Below, piece by piece: positions 1 through 11,540 of a stretch of DNA of 64,000 bases. The stretch is from NCBI GenBank assembly GCA_958510825.1, contig OY294049.1:26990986-27054985 (forward strand), read 5' to 3'. The position numbers and the translations under genes were made by a program. A model generated the notes under the pieces. That model made no database searches, was not told where the DNA came from, and saw nothing but the letters and a program-made list of their open reading frames with translations. Position 1 is the stretch's first letter; every line of letters starts with the position of its first letter. The DNA comes from Brachypterus glaber (lineage: Eukaryota > Arthropoda > Insecta > Coleoptera > Kateretidae).

Positions 1-311
1 ACTCACGCTATTTGGGTAGTAAACTCATCAAGTACGACGCGGTTGTCCACTACACCAATCCTCCCATATTGCACAACACTTTATTTTTAAGGCATTCAAA
101 ATACCTAGACAGTGTGAGAGGTAAGTATAGATGTTTAAGCTGCAGATTGACTATTGCATCAGGCATTTTGCAGATTGTCAAAAATAGCGTAGTAAATTCG
201 CAGATCACCCAAAGTTGTATTGCATAATGTCTGGTGAATTGGTCTGTTTGCGGATTATCCAGTCATTTCGCACATTGCCTGATTTTTTACAATGGCGGTA
301 ACATATATAAC
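1..311. repeat. End of a dispersed TIR element, copy 1
   Basis: Bases 70-311 match, in the same orientation, two separate blocks of the element at 58165-60522: 59667-59715 (attgcacaacactttat) and 60350-60522 (cagattgactattgcatcag through ggtaacatat). The stretch between those blocks is missing here, so this looks like an internally deleted derivative. Bases 100-145 also match the reverse complement of about 58615-58670. The copy starts left of the window and ends at ggtaacatatata near 311. No coding potential is seen. Confidence 0.75.
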
Positions 312-554
312 CTAAAAAAGCCAATTTCAGTGCTTGTGAGATAAATATAGACTTTAAGCGACAAGCGCCGAAGTGTGTTTTCAATAAACATTTCTGTTAA
401 ACTGCTAAAACGGCCAATATTTGACTTAGTGTATCCGTTCAAAATTTTTGATATTGGCCCTTTTATAACCAAGCCATACAATTATATCTTTAAACTTTAA
501 TTAAATATCTTCATTGAAAATTATGTTAATGATGAATACCACTCTTATACCTAT
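312..554. other. AT-rich stretch, nothing recognised
   Basis: No supported ORF, RNA gene or repeat structure was seen here. Confidence 0.5.
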
Positions 555-795
555 ATTTTAATCGAGAAGACCCTTTGTAATCAAAGGATCCAAGGTTCGA
601 TCCTCGGTCAGAGAACAAAAAAAAAATACAAATCAAAATTCCACCTTAACCAGGCGCTTTAGAGGGCACATAAAGCTGTTAGTCCCCCAGGGTTAGTACT
701 TACTACCTTAACACAGGGTTAAAGATGCAACAGGAGCCGGAACTACCCACTTCGGATCTCCCCGGCAATATTTCCATACCCTAAATAAATAAAAT
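555..795 (+). mobile_element. tRNA-derived SINE fragment
   Basis: A Pol III B-box-like motif, ggttcgatcc, lies at 594-603. It is followed by about 180 bp of unique body and an A-rich aaataaataaaa tail near 783-795. No A box is recognisable, so the head looks 5' truncated. The body differs from the SINE copies at 45.1 and 50.1 kb, so it would be a different family. Confidence 0.5.
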
Positions 796-960
796 TTTGA
801 TCCTTGGTAAACATGAATTAAATATTGCAGTTTTAATAAGCAAAAATATGGTATAGGCAGTGCCTATTAGGCACTAATAAATAGGATACTGATAGCCTAA
901 GCGGCTGCAGATATGAATATATTTTGTGTACTGTTACCATCTAATCTCGTTAAATAATAA

Positions 961-1577
961 GGACCCGGGGAATAAAAGTTTATGTATGTATGATCATGCA
1001 TCGTTATGCATAATTATGTGATATTTAAAATTGGGTAGAATTTTACATGGTTATGCATGATTATAGATAATAATCTATGAATTTTGACCATGCATGAATT
1101 TTGACCCGGTATGATCATGCATTATTATGTATGGCCTATTCCTAATTATCTATGATCATTCATAACATTTTAAATTTTGGCGAAGGGGCGCCATGCATGA
1201 CAAAGTTTTTGTATGATTATGCATAATTTTGCATAATTGATGTAAAATTAGACATAATTATAAATAATTATGCATAATCATATTTAAACATTTTCCTGAG
1301 ATTTATATTTATCTATACTCGGGGAAAAAAGTTTATGTATGATCATGCATAATTATGCATAATGATGTCTATTTTTGCCTTAAATTAGGTAGAAATATGC
1401 ATGATTATGCGTGATCATGTCTAAATTTTGACCATGTATGAATTTTGACCCGGTATGATCATACCTGACCATACATGATCATACCTGTACATACATGATC
1501 ATACCTGACCATAGATGGTCCAAATCCATGCATGGTCGAATTTGGTATGTTCATGCATGATTTTTTCCCCCGGGGAC
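961..1577. repeat. ATGCAT-rich palindromic element (MITE-like)
   Basis: The left end (ggacccggggaataaaag) and right end (tttttcccccggggac) are inverted relatives. The interior is packed with near-identical words such as tatgatcatgcataat in both orientations. A second internal start-like copy lies at 1319-1360 (cggggaaaaaagtttatgta). No ORF is present. It is probably a non-autonomous element with internal tandem growth; the superfamily cannot be told because no clear target duplication is visible. Confidence 0.6.
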
Positions 1578-1904
1578 TTTCCATACGTAGGGGCCATATC
1601 CATTTTTTGACATTATCTTCAGCAATATGGACATATCGTGCTATAGGGCAAGCTGATAATATTTTTTAACAGATTTTTGAATCATAAATATTTTATATGA
1701 TCTTAATATTAGTTTTATTTAACATTAAAATGAAGGATACGTAAATACCTAAAATTGATATAAACAAATAAAAGTTAACTTCAATTTATTTAATTGCAAG
1801 TTATGTTAATTATAAATATCACCTTTTCACCTATGTTTTGGTTCTTGGCAAATATTGCAGTTTTAACAAGCAAATAATAAAAATATATATTAATAAATGT
1901 ATAC

Positions 1905-2287
1905 AGGGTGTCCCACTAACTTTTCTACAGTCATAATCTTGAAAACTGTAAGATATATTAAATAAAAATCTAAAAAGTAGATTAATAAGATATTTTTAGT
2001 AAGCTTTCTATTTATGTAATCGGCAAGGTTTTAAAACTCACCCCCTAAGCCCCAGCAACCCCACTTTAAAATATAAAATATTTAAAAAAAGTTATTTTTT
2101 TTTATTAAAATCCATTTTTAATATTTATAATCGGATAAGCCGTTACGGAGATATTCATTAAAATAATTTCAACAAATTTAAAAAAGTAATATTGAAAACA
2201 TCCTATATTTGAAAAATAAAGGTAATTTAAGCGTGTTATTGGCCAAATTCTAACATTCACTACATCCATATGACATAAAATAGCTAG
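1905..2287. repeat. Element with an acagggtgtccc terminus
   Basis: It begins with tacagggtgtcccactaac, a terminus that recurs in related form at 5730, 40018 and, reverse-complemented, near 12432 and 28985. The stretch abuts the broken 3' end of the adjoining minus-strand LINE. No coding region is seen. Confidence 0.4.
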
Positions 2288-4654
2288 TCTTTGGATTTTT
2301 CCCAGGTTCTGAGAAATTGTGGTTTTCCTAACACTAGGCCACCAGACCACTGAGCCATACTGGACCCTTGGCCGCTGTGTATATCCATCTAAGGACCTTG
2401 GGTGTAACACCCCAGGTTATTCCCACAACTCGGCGTATTTGCCAAAAGGTCGATGTAGACTTGTCAAGGACTTTATCTACATGACCCTTCCAGCTAAGCT
2501 TGGTATCCAAGGTTACTCCCAAGTACTTTACCTCCTGAGATAATTCAAGTGTTTTTCCGTACATTCTGGGAGCCCTAAATTTCTCTATATTTCTTCTTTT
2601 GGTGAAGAGTATTAGCTCGGTTTTTGCAGGGTTTACCGATAGGCCGTTTTCTCTACACCAATCCTCAATGATTCGACATGCCATTTGGTGTCGAGAAACT
2701 TTCCCATGATCAAAACCGTCCTGCAGCTTTTAGCCTCCATCACTAAGCACCATAAAAAGCCCCCCTTCATCCCGATGCAGAGCTGACAGCCTTCCTGTGA
2801 GGCAATGATATTCCTCTCCTCAAGCGCCGACCTAACCCAGCTGATCAGCGCCGTTGGAGTGCCCCTGGATTGTAGTGCAGCACAGATAGTTGACGTTCTA
2901 GCTTTGTCAAAAGCCCCTTCAACATCAGAGCTAGTGCCCATTCTCTATGATGTAGCGCCTTTTCAGCCTTTCATACAATGGCGTGGAGGGCCGAGTCAGT
3001 CGACCTCCCTCGCCTATATGCGTGTTGATTCTTGTGGAGGGGATGTCTTGACAACACCTCCTCTATCAAGTATCTGTCAATAATCCTTTCCAACGTTTTA
3101 AAAAGGAAGGATGTTAAACTTATTGCTCTGAAGGATATAGCTATGGTGCAGTCTCTCTTCCCTGCCTTGGGAATGAAGATAACCCTAGCCTTCCTCCATT
3201 CTTTGGGAACGTATCCTAGTGCGACAGAGGCCCTAAAAATCCTTTTTACCACAGGGGTTAGGACTTTCAGGCCCCTCTGCAGCAACATCGGAAAAATTCC
3301 GTCTGGACCTGCGGCCTTAAATGGTTTGAACTTATTCACTGCCCATGCGATAGAGTTGTCCGAGATGACTCTGTCTGCTAAAGTCCAGTCCACGGCTGCA
3401 TCCGGAGCCATCCGTTCATTCTCTTCACCTGGAAAGTTTGTCTCCAGCAACAGTCTCAGCGACTCTTCACTGGATGTGGTCCAAGTACCATTTGCATTTT
3501 GCATTTTTTAGTGAACCAATGGTTTTATTAGACTTACTGCCTAAAACTCTTAGTAGCCTTGCAGAATTTGACAGGGACTCCATGTCCTCGCAGTATTTCC
3601 TCCAGCTGAGTCTTTCCCCCTTAAATTCCCTTTTTACGTCCCTATAGTTATCCCAGGCCGATTCGGTTCTTCCGGAAGAGGCACGGTTGTAGGCCTGCCT
3701 GCACCTTCTTTTAAGGAGTTCAAGCTGGTCATTCCACCATGGGACCTTGCGGGTCTTTTCCTCTCTCAGAGTGCAAGCTTCCTCGTATGCTGAGACAACC
3801 CTGTTATTGAGACGTGCAACTTCTTCATCGAGCTGGTATCTGGTGAGTATGTCACCGTCTGGTTCCGTTTCCTCAGGTCCTAAATGGAAAACATATTTTT
3901 CCCAAATTGTGGACCTGGGGTTACGTTTCCTGACCGTTTCCAATTTATCAGACTTTAGCCAAAATCCAACCATTCTGTGGTCGGACGTTGCTATGTCCGA
4001 CGTCACCCTCCAGTTCGATATCAGTTCTACTATATAATTCGATACCATAGTTATGTCAATCACCTTCTTGCGTATGCGATTGACAAACGTTGGTTTCGTC
4101 CCTCTATTCATAATCTCTAGATTGGTGGACATTAGATAACCTAACAGGTTATCACCCCTGTCGTTCGTATCAGTGCTACCCCACACCGCGTCGCCACCAA
4201 TTATTACTGGTAGGCGCTGTTCATTTGCGAAGTTGACTAGGTTAGTCAATTCCCTGGTGGGGATCGGACCCTCATACGGCAAATATAGACTACCCACCAC
4301 CACCTTATGACTAGTGCCTCTTACCTTATGCTCCAGGATCGCCTCAGTGAGGTCTCTGGTGCCCAGCTGAGGGAGTGGAACCATGCTGAGCTCCTGAGAT
4401 GCCATGATGCAGGACCTTGTATGCTGTCCTTCCTTGCCGACTAGGATGTTGTAGCCGGCAAACCCTAACCCTCTAACCTGGTCTTTGTAAACATATGGTT
4501 CCTGGATTAATACGATCGAGCCTTTAACTCCGGCGAGGTTGCGGACCAGCTCAGCTGTCGCTCCCTTGCTGTGTTGAAGGTTGATCTGGCTTACCCTTAT
4601 GTCTTCCATGATAGGGTCGTTCACAGAAGACGGACGTGGCAATTTACCTGGCAA
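2288..4654 (-). pseudogene. LINE ORF2: endonuclease and reverse transcriptase, broken
   Basis: The N-terminal part (4654 down to about 3495) is an exonuclease-endonuclease-phosphatase domain: early VSQINLQHSKGA, IQEPYV, then WGSTDTNDRG and the C-terminal SDHRMV motif. The segment GGDAVWGSTD near 4180 lacks the Asn and two His expected after the Asp in this family, consistent with a 12-base in-frame deletion. The RT follows with KPFKAAGPDGI, FRAISLTSFLFKTLERI, DVEGAFDKA and, late, NGLSVNPAKTELILFTKRR. Damage: a frameshift near 3495, a TGA near 2969-2971, frame changes near 2930 and 2690, and loss of the block that should hold the YADD motif. The enzyme would nick target DNA and prime cDNA synthesis; this copy cannot. 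Confidence 0.85.
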
Positions 4655-4845
4655 TCCCCGTTTTTCTACCCGAGGCGGGCGGCTCGGAACTGTTGAACTG
4701 GTTCCAGCTTGCGATTCTCCTTACGGGGATTCGCAAGCATTCCCAGCTCAACGTCCAGTTCCTAGCCGCCAATCCTCGTGGGAGACCATGAATACTAGGA
4801 ATCATTCATTTGGCTTCCCACTGGTCCCGACCTGCTTCCAGTTTA

Positions 4846-5707
4846 CTACACCGAGTCTCTATTTTGGAAAGCCAAAAGCGACTTAATTTCCTCGATAGGT
4901 TCGAGGTGCTCTACCTTGAGTAGGAAGCCAATCCTTTCTGGCCAAGGCGCATCTTTAGACCTTACTGGGCGGAAAGAAACTCCACCCAGCTGCGGAATGG
5001 TCCAGCTTCCTACCAGCCAGTCCACCGTTGGCAGGTCACACGCGGAGATAATGAACCACTCCGGAAAAACTATTCCGGAGCCCTCCATTGAGAGAGGTGG
5101 CGCGGTTTGCTCATCTCCGCGCACAGACTGCCTCGGATGTGTTGGCCTTCCTCCTTAGAGACACTACCATTCTCCCTGTCCGACGTATCCACCACCTGAA
5201 GTTCCTTTTTCGAGGAGGCTTTGTTGGTGGCTTTGGTTCGCTCGCCGGACCTTTGGGGAAGGATTCGTTTCGGTTTGCACCTAGCGTTCCTTCCCCTGAG
5301 GATTGCCCGGGTTTGTTCCCCTTGCCGGTGGGAGTGGTACTGCTCCACCTCTGCCTTTTGCTCTTCCGAGCTGGAGGAGTTTCCTTCTCCGGTCTCGGTC
5401 TCTTTTTGTCGGCAGGAGTGAGATCCTGGGAGGCTTCTCCTTCCGGTTTCTCACCCCTAACCGACGCCAGAGCCGTCGAAAGAACAACAGGTTCCTTCTT
5501 GGTCCTTTTGGCATTTCTCGAGGTGGGACCACGCCAGCCGGGTTTTCTTGTAGTCTCCGTGCTTCTTCCAGTTCCAGTGTTGATCGAGGAGCAACCCGGA
5601 TTCTGAGCCGAAGCATCGGTTACCCGCCCCGCTTGTGGCGTGGCAGGCTTGACTATTTTGGTCCCCCCTTCGGGTTTCGCGAGTTTAGCCTGACCCTTAA
5701 AACACAT
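4846..5707 (-). pseudogene. LINE ORF1-like protein, frameshifted
   Basis: Two overlapping minus-strand frames make up one ORF1. The first half (5111-5707) is about 198 residues, very rich in Lys, Arg, Pro, Ser and Thr, as in a nucleic-acid-binding region. The second half (4846-5124) encodes a more structured stretch with FPEWFIISACDLPTVDWLVG. The reading frame changes between 5111 and 5124, so one frameshift separates them. No CCHC zinc knuckles are visible. The second half resembles the ORF1 domain of unknown function found in some insect LINEs, which I infer from its position and look only. The product would normally bind LINE RNA. Confidence 0.65.
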
Positions 5708-5710
5708 ATT

Positions 5711-6099
5711 GTTTAATTTAAATTTTATATACAGGGTGTTTTATTTTATACCGCTAGATGGTGAAAAGAGTAACCTTCATTAGCTCCGTGTATATTCATA
5801 TTTACAGCGAATTTAGTGAGTTAAAAATTTAAATGTTACGAAAAAAGTGTACATATTTGAATGATCAAACTGATTTAAAAATGACCGGGCGCAAAAAGGG
5901 TCGAAATGGTAAAAATCAGGCAAGTACCACAAATTAACGTGGAATAGTAGAAAAAAACTATAGAGAGTTTGCTTAAAACTGAAGCATTCGAAAACACGAT
6001 TACCGATAAATTCAGCCAACTGATAGATAAAAAAATGGAAGTGCTCACATCAAAAAACAATAACAATAACAAAATAACTATTTTAGAAACTCAAAGTCT
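5711..6099. other. AT-rich spacer with an acagggtgtt terminus
   Basis: Only a tacagggtgttttattttat word at 5730-5749 stands out. It resembles the terminus at 1905 but lies on the other side of the LINE. No other supported feature was seen. Confidence 0.4.
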
Positions 6100-6660
6100 T
6101 TTTTGTTAATACAAACTCCCAGTACCCAATAATCATTCTCGTTGGCTTACAACTGCCAGTCGTAAGGCATCCGAAGAACCTTCTGAGGCACTTAAAATTC
6201 TAGCAGAGTTTGTTGTCAAGGTTTTCTCATAGTAACAAAAAGTCAAAAATAAAGGATGGACCTAAAAATCTTTGGCTAACTGTAAGTAATATGAAATACC
6301 TTTGGGATAAAATTAAGGAGGTGTTGCATCCAGTTTTACAACATAATTCCTTCTGGACACTCACAAAAAATCTATTTATTGCTATGCTGGCCGATGAATC
6401 ACCATAAATTAAACAAAAAGCTGCTATAAGAATAATTATGGCAAGAGGTGGTGCCAAACAAAAGAATAAGAAATTACCCAAATTCGTTATTCCTCAACTT
6501 AAATTTGATGCTGAAATTACACAGAATTAATTAATTGGGAAAAAACCACCATCACAGAACAGCCGATAACAATTAATGATAATGATTTTCAAGAAATGAA
6601 TAATGGCAATGCTGCCCTACTGGATGCACTAAAAGTTTTTTTTTTAATCTTTCATGCAAT
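6100..6660 (+). pseudogene. Decayed ORF of an unnamed multicopy family
   Basis: Pieces of one protein can be read across frames: NHSRWLTTASRKASEEP near 6130, WLTVSNMKYLWDKIKEVLHP near 6270-6330, then IAMLADESP, a stop, KQKAAIRIIMARGG and KKLPKFVIPQLKFDAE to about 6520. At least one stop (6405-6407) and further breaks are present. The pattern recalls an uncharacterised repeated protein family of arthropod genomes that I cannot name. No function is claimed. Confidence 0.45.
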
Positions 6661-7742
6661 AATGAAGTAGTAGACCGTTGCGTCAAGGAGGTCACAGCAG
6701 CATCATCATCAGTAAATGGACCAGAGGAACGTGATGGTTTTATAAAGGCCAGACTATTAGATAGGCAAATTATATTTGAGACAAAATCGCACTTTGAAAC
6801 AAATTAAAAATTATTAAATACCACTTAAATTTGATTGGGTGGTTGGGATGACTCGAGCGATATTCGACTTGTAGTCATCTCCACGTGGTTAGTGCTGAAT
6901 GGTTTCCTTCAAGGCCTTAAAGACCAACTAAGAGCTGCAAAATTCCTAAGTATACAATTTACCGAAAATAGTGAAAATTTATTAATTTTTCTTAAGTTTC
7001 CCGATATAAAACCAATTTTGATGATTTTTATGCCACTTAAACTATTAAATGTTTATAATAAATCAAATTATAACCTTTCGTTAAAAAATATTTTTGTCGA
7101 TTTTTTAATTAAAATCTCAATTTTCAACTTAAATCCGCAGACTGAAGATGAAGTCCCAGGAGTTTTGGATTTTTTTCTGTTAATATGGATATGTTTTCAC
7201 AACTTTTGGCACGTAACCGCAAACGATTTTCGAAAAAAGTTGTTTTTCGATCCGGTCTAATAGATATTTCAGGGTCTAATAAACTCTATCAAACACAGGG
7301 ACAAGCTCAAAAAAATTACTTAGAAATCATACACATAATACCTTAATATACGCAATATAGAAAATTTTTGTCCAATTTAATTAGAAAGCAAAAAAATAAC
7401 TTTTACAAATAAAAAAATTGAAAACTTAGGGAATGATTACAAAAAAGTATGGAATTTAATATCGGAAGTTACCAACTCAAAAAGTAAACTCGCGGACATT
7501 GGTAATATAGAAAATGAGTACCAAGAAATAATCACTGATGATAAAAAAAACACTTAAAATTAATGATTTCTTTATAAACGTTGGACAAAAAATGGCCCGT
7601 AAAATTAAAAGTAGAAAATCATAACAGGTAAAAAACAAGTTAATATTGGAGTGAATGATTATGCGACCAGTAACTGAAATTGAACTCACCGTTACTATTT
7701 CCAACTTAAAACTAGATGAAACGTTGCAAGCAATCTGTCAAA

Positions 7743-8425
7743 ACATCGGCACTATTGTACACTAGAGCCATCTAGTTTGCAAATTTCAAACTAGGTGTTT
7801 TGTTTTATTTTAAATTCTGTATCTTTAAAACATTATATTCTATCAAAAAACTGTATATAATATTTTTTATAGGGCTTAAAAAGAGCTTTTATTTAAAATA
7901 TAATTTTTTGAAATCGGGTTACAAATATGTGAGATATGCTAAAAAAAACCTTTTACTGCTTTAAACGCTAATATCTCGAAAACAATGCGTTTTAGGAAAA
8001 CGTTGTTTATAAAATTTTTTAACCAATTTAAAATTATCTTTTAGATAAGTGCTAAATTAATAATAATTGCCTTAATTTTAAACAAAAAACGCTAAAAATA
8101 GAAGTTTTACCCTATTTTTACCCCCTTACCACCAATCATTTACCCCCAAAATCTAACCAGCTCTTCGGAATATGATAAGAAACAATATGCAAAAAACCCC
8201 AAGTCGATATCTCATGTAGAAATGGAGTTAGAGAGTTTACACCTAGACAGACAGACAGACAGACAGCTGTCTGTACAGACGGACGCAAATTTTTTTTTTA
8301 CTGATTGAGACTCTATGGTCTAAATGGTCTAAAACGTCGAGAAATGTGAAAAAAACGTGGTCAAAGATTTTGACTTTTCGGTGAAGATTTCAATACATCG
8401 GCACTCTTAGTAGTGTCGATGTATA
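7743..8425. repeat. Insertion inside the LINE, bounded by an 11-bp direct repeat
   Basis: The word acatcggcact occurs at 7743-7753 and again at 8395-8405, on either side of non-LINE sequence. The second copy belongs to a tight near-palindrome (8394-8423, 11-bp arms tacatcggcac and gtgtcgatgta, one mismatch). The interior has a gacagacagaca tract at 8248-8270 next to aagtcgatatctcatgtaga, which links it to the module seen at 10.4, 13.9 and 24.3 kb. Exact ends are uncertain. Confidence 0.5.
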
Positions 8426-9316
8426 ATAATTATAATGAATCACCTGCTAAAAATGGTATTACAAGTAAATTACTGAAACAATATCACATGTACTTAATAA
8501 AACCTCTAACTTATATAATAAATATATGTTTTAAAAACACAATGCACTAACTACAGACCAATATCCATCATCAATAATTTTGTTTTTTTATTTTTAAGTT
8601 TGTCTTAAATCCAAAGTTGTAAATTTTTAGAAAAACATAATTTAATATCAAATCATCAATATGATTTAGTGCTGGATTAAGCATCGAACACGCAGTCAAT
8701 AATTTTATCGATTTTTTAATCGAAAATATAAATAAAAAATGTTTGGCTGTATTTATGGACTTGCAAAGGGCTTTCTTTACCATCCCGTATGATTCACTTT
8801 TAACTTTTTTAGAAGAATGTGCTATAAGGGGTAGGCTTTTCAATCTAATTAAAAATTGTTTAAAGGATAGAAAACAATTTGTTGAAATTGGTAATTCCCT
8901 TAGCGACATGCACTGTGACCCATGGCACAGTTAACGGCTCTATTTTATTTTTAATGTACATCAATCTTCAATGTAAAAATAAATCCCTACTTGATATTAT
9001 ATGCAGATGATACTATAATAATTTTTGTTGGAAACACCTGGGATTCTGCCTATAATATAGCAGAAAAAGGGTTGGCCATAGTGAATATGTTACCCAAAAT
9101 TAAGTTTAAATGTTAATAAAACTAAATTTATTACATTTTCATGCTATGAAGATGATCATCCGAATACTGAAAGTCTAAAAATACACCAAACAGCCTGTAA
9201 TATTAACAACTGTAACTGTAACAATAAATAATGTTAATAAAATATCTTGGGGAAGCCTTGGATCAGCATATTAGATGGGATAAACACATAAAAGATTTAA
9301 ATAAAAAACTCCGTTT

Positions 9317-9700
9317 TGTCACGAATGATGGGGTCTTTATTGTTACGAATAATGGTCTTCCTCTCAATTTTGCTATATACGGGTTTGGGGTTGGGGAAAT
9401 TAAACTCTTATTTATAATACACGTTCTTACCACTTTAGGTTACAGAGATGTCAGAGTTACTTCGCCCAATGGGCACTGCCCACTTTGGGACTACCCAACT
9501 ATCGACTCTACGGTATTCAATCTGATAATCTAATAATTTAATTCTAATTCTACGTACCGTATTTATACAAAAATGTTTTACAACAAACCTAGTTTATTTA
9601 AGTATCTGTATGCAATACAAGGTACTAATTTATAAATAATAAAATTGTTTTATGAAATTTAGGTAAAGCCTGTATGGCTACCTAGCCAACTCTTGACAAT
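9317..9700. other. Non-LINE stretch interrupting the decayed LINE
   Basis: LINE similarity stops after NKKLR at about 9316 and resumes only beyond the hAT-type insertion. An open frame (9231-9533) crosses the join but the part after 9316 matches nothing I recognise. It may be a small insertion or strongly diverged LINE sequence. Confidence 0.35.
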
Positions 9701-9708
9701 ATTTTAAG

Positions 9709-11156
9709 TAGTGTTGCCGCCTAAAGCGATAGTTATCGCCAATAAATACCTCTCGTATCGCAACTACGATACGATATTTTGAAAATTATCGTCTCGCACA
9801 AACGATAACGAGAGGCCTCTCGTTATCGCCTACCTCTCGCTTACCTCTCGCGATAACGATACTTATCGTTCCACCGTAAAAGTAATATTAGTTAAATGAA
9901 TTTGACTCAAATGTCACATTTAAAAAGAATATGTCAAAAATTACTAAAATGCAAATATCTTCGTAAAATGATAATTTGCTGTATATATGTGACCATTATA
10001 AAAGGCTTTTATCTTTTTAAATCATATCGCAAGCAGTAATTGCTTCAACATTGTCCTATTTTTATAGCAGATATAAAAATATGAACTCCTGGCAGTTGCA
10101 CTAAGTAACTAATTAGGCTTATAGTAAGTACGGTAGTATCTGACTAATACGAGGGCTAATTTAAAACAAGGCAAAATGGCCAGAGCTGCTGTTAGTAGGA
10201 TTTGAGTGCTAAAAATCAATTTTAATAGTCTTTATATATTTTGCTTTCCCATTTTTACTTTCTCACAAAGAAAGTATTGTAATAGAAAAAAAAAGAATAG
10301 ATCTTTTTACCTAAATCATCTTATTTTTTTCCTGAAACGTCGAAAAAAATCAAAATAAGCAAAAAAAATATATCCGTCTGTCTGTCTGGTTGTCTGTCGG
10401 TCTGTCTGTTTATCTGTCTGTCGGTTAGTCGGTCTGTCTGTATCCACGATAACTTAGGAAGGCTTTGAGCTAGCGACTTGAAATTTGGTGTGCAGATGTT
10501 TTTATATATTATCTTCGTAAAGTTCGTTTTTGAGCATAATCGGTTTGGGGAGGGAGAAAATGTTTGCTTTTTTTTATCACAATGCTTTCTTTAGAAAGTA
10601 AAAATAGGAAAGCAAAATATATAAAGACTATTAAAATCGATTTTTAGCACTTAGGTCTTACTAACAGCAGCGCTGGCCTTTTTGCCTTCTTTTAAATTAC
10701 CCCTCGTATTAGTCAGATACTACCATACTTACTATAAGCCTAATTAGGTACTTAGTGCAACTGCCAGGAGTTCATATTTTTATATCTGCTATAAAAATAG
10801 GATAATTTTGAAGAAATTTCTGCCTGCTATAGGATTTTAAAAGATAAAAGCCTTTTATAATGGGCTAATATATGCTGCATAATGCATATTAAAGAATATA
10901 TTTGCATTTTAAAAATCATTAATTTCAAAAATTAAATAATGACGTTTGTGTCAAATATTTTTATCTGATTTTAGGTGGCTTGAACATTCGACTGTCTCTG
11001 ACTATACGAGAGTTATCGCTCTCGCTTCGGTCTCTTTACGGGCGAGAGGCCTCTCTTTATCGTTACAACGATACGATATTTTTCCACCTCTCGCTATCGT
11101 TCTGTTCAGCGATAACGAGACGATAGCGAGACGATAGGCCTTAGGCGGCAACACTA
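9709..11156. mobile_element. hAT-type fold-back transposon (1448 bp)
   Basis: The termini tagtgttgccgcc (9709-9721) and ggcggcaacacta (11144-11156) are perfect inverted repeats flanked by the same 8-bp word attttaag (9701-9708 and 11157-11164). An 8-bp duplication with TAG-starting ends is the hAT signature. Almost the whole element is one imperfect palindrome with arms of about 550-600 bp. The tips carry clustered cctctcg and cgatac words in both orientations, likely subterminal transposase sites. The central loop (about 10280-10570) holds tctgtctgtctg repeats and cgacttgaaatttggtgtgc. There is no transposase ORF, so it is non-autonomous. Confidence 0.88.
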
Positions 11157-11540
11157 ATTTTAAGAGATATCCTCAACAGAAAAACTCTTAAGCTAGTTTG
11201 TTTATCATTAGTAGAATCTTTATTAAGATATTGTATAGCAATATGGGGAGGTACATATCAGTGTCACATAAAATCATTTGAAACATTACAAAATTCAATA
11301 ATCAAACTAATTTTAAGAATCCATACACACATCCCACTGATGAACTGATGAAATCCAAGTTTTTAAGTTTTAAGTAAGAAACCTTTATGCATAAAAATAC
11401 TTAATTTGAAATTTTCATAGTCTTATAGCAGTAGACCACTTTATACTAGAGCCAGTCATAATTTTGGAATGCTATACCTACACATATAAAACAAATAAAT
11501 AATTTAAAAAGGTTTAAAATTATATTAGTCTTTTATTCTG

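Larger units (their letters stand above)
2288..5710 (-). mobile_element. Degenerate non-LTR retrotransposon (Jockey/R1-like LINE)
   Basis: The minus strand carries a basic ORF1 (4846-5707) followed by an endonuclease plus reverse transcriptase ORF2 (2288-4654), the usual layout of Jockey-superfamily LINEs. The local base composition is clearly more GC-rich than the surroundings, a sign of a fairly late arrival. The 3' side stops within the region after the RT thumb at about 2288 and runs into unrelated AT-rich DNA, so the 3' end and any RNase H are missing. Frameshifts, a stop and deletions make it non-functional. Confidence 0.85.
7270..11540 (+). pseudogene. Decayed CR1/Jockey-like LINE split by insertions
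   Basis: Scattered plus-strand pieces are collinear with one LINE ORF2. A pre-RT linker is at about 7320-7600 (IENLGNDYKKVWNLISEVTN, then NDFFINVGQKMA). RT motifs run from 8430: SPAKNGITSKLLKQ, NYRPISI, AVFMDLQRAFFTIPYDSLL, and LYADD at 8997-9011. The thumb is near 9100-9316 (NKTKFITFS, KYLGEALDQHIRWDKHI). The tail resumes at 11157-11540 (TLKLVCLSLVESLLRYCIAI, then WGG). Three stretches interrupt it: about 7743-8425, 9317-9700 and the hAT-type fold-back 9709-11156. Many stops and frameshifts mark it as old. Confidence 0.75.

Noticed and set aside
5088..5716. Long plus-strand frames (172 and 137 codons)
   Set aside because: Antisense shadows of the GC-rich, basic ORF1 of the minus-strand LINE.
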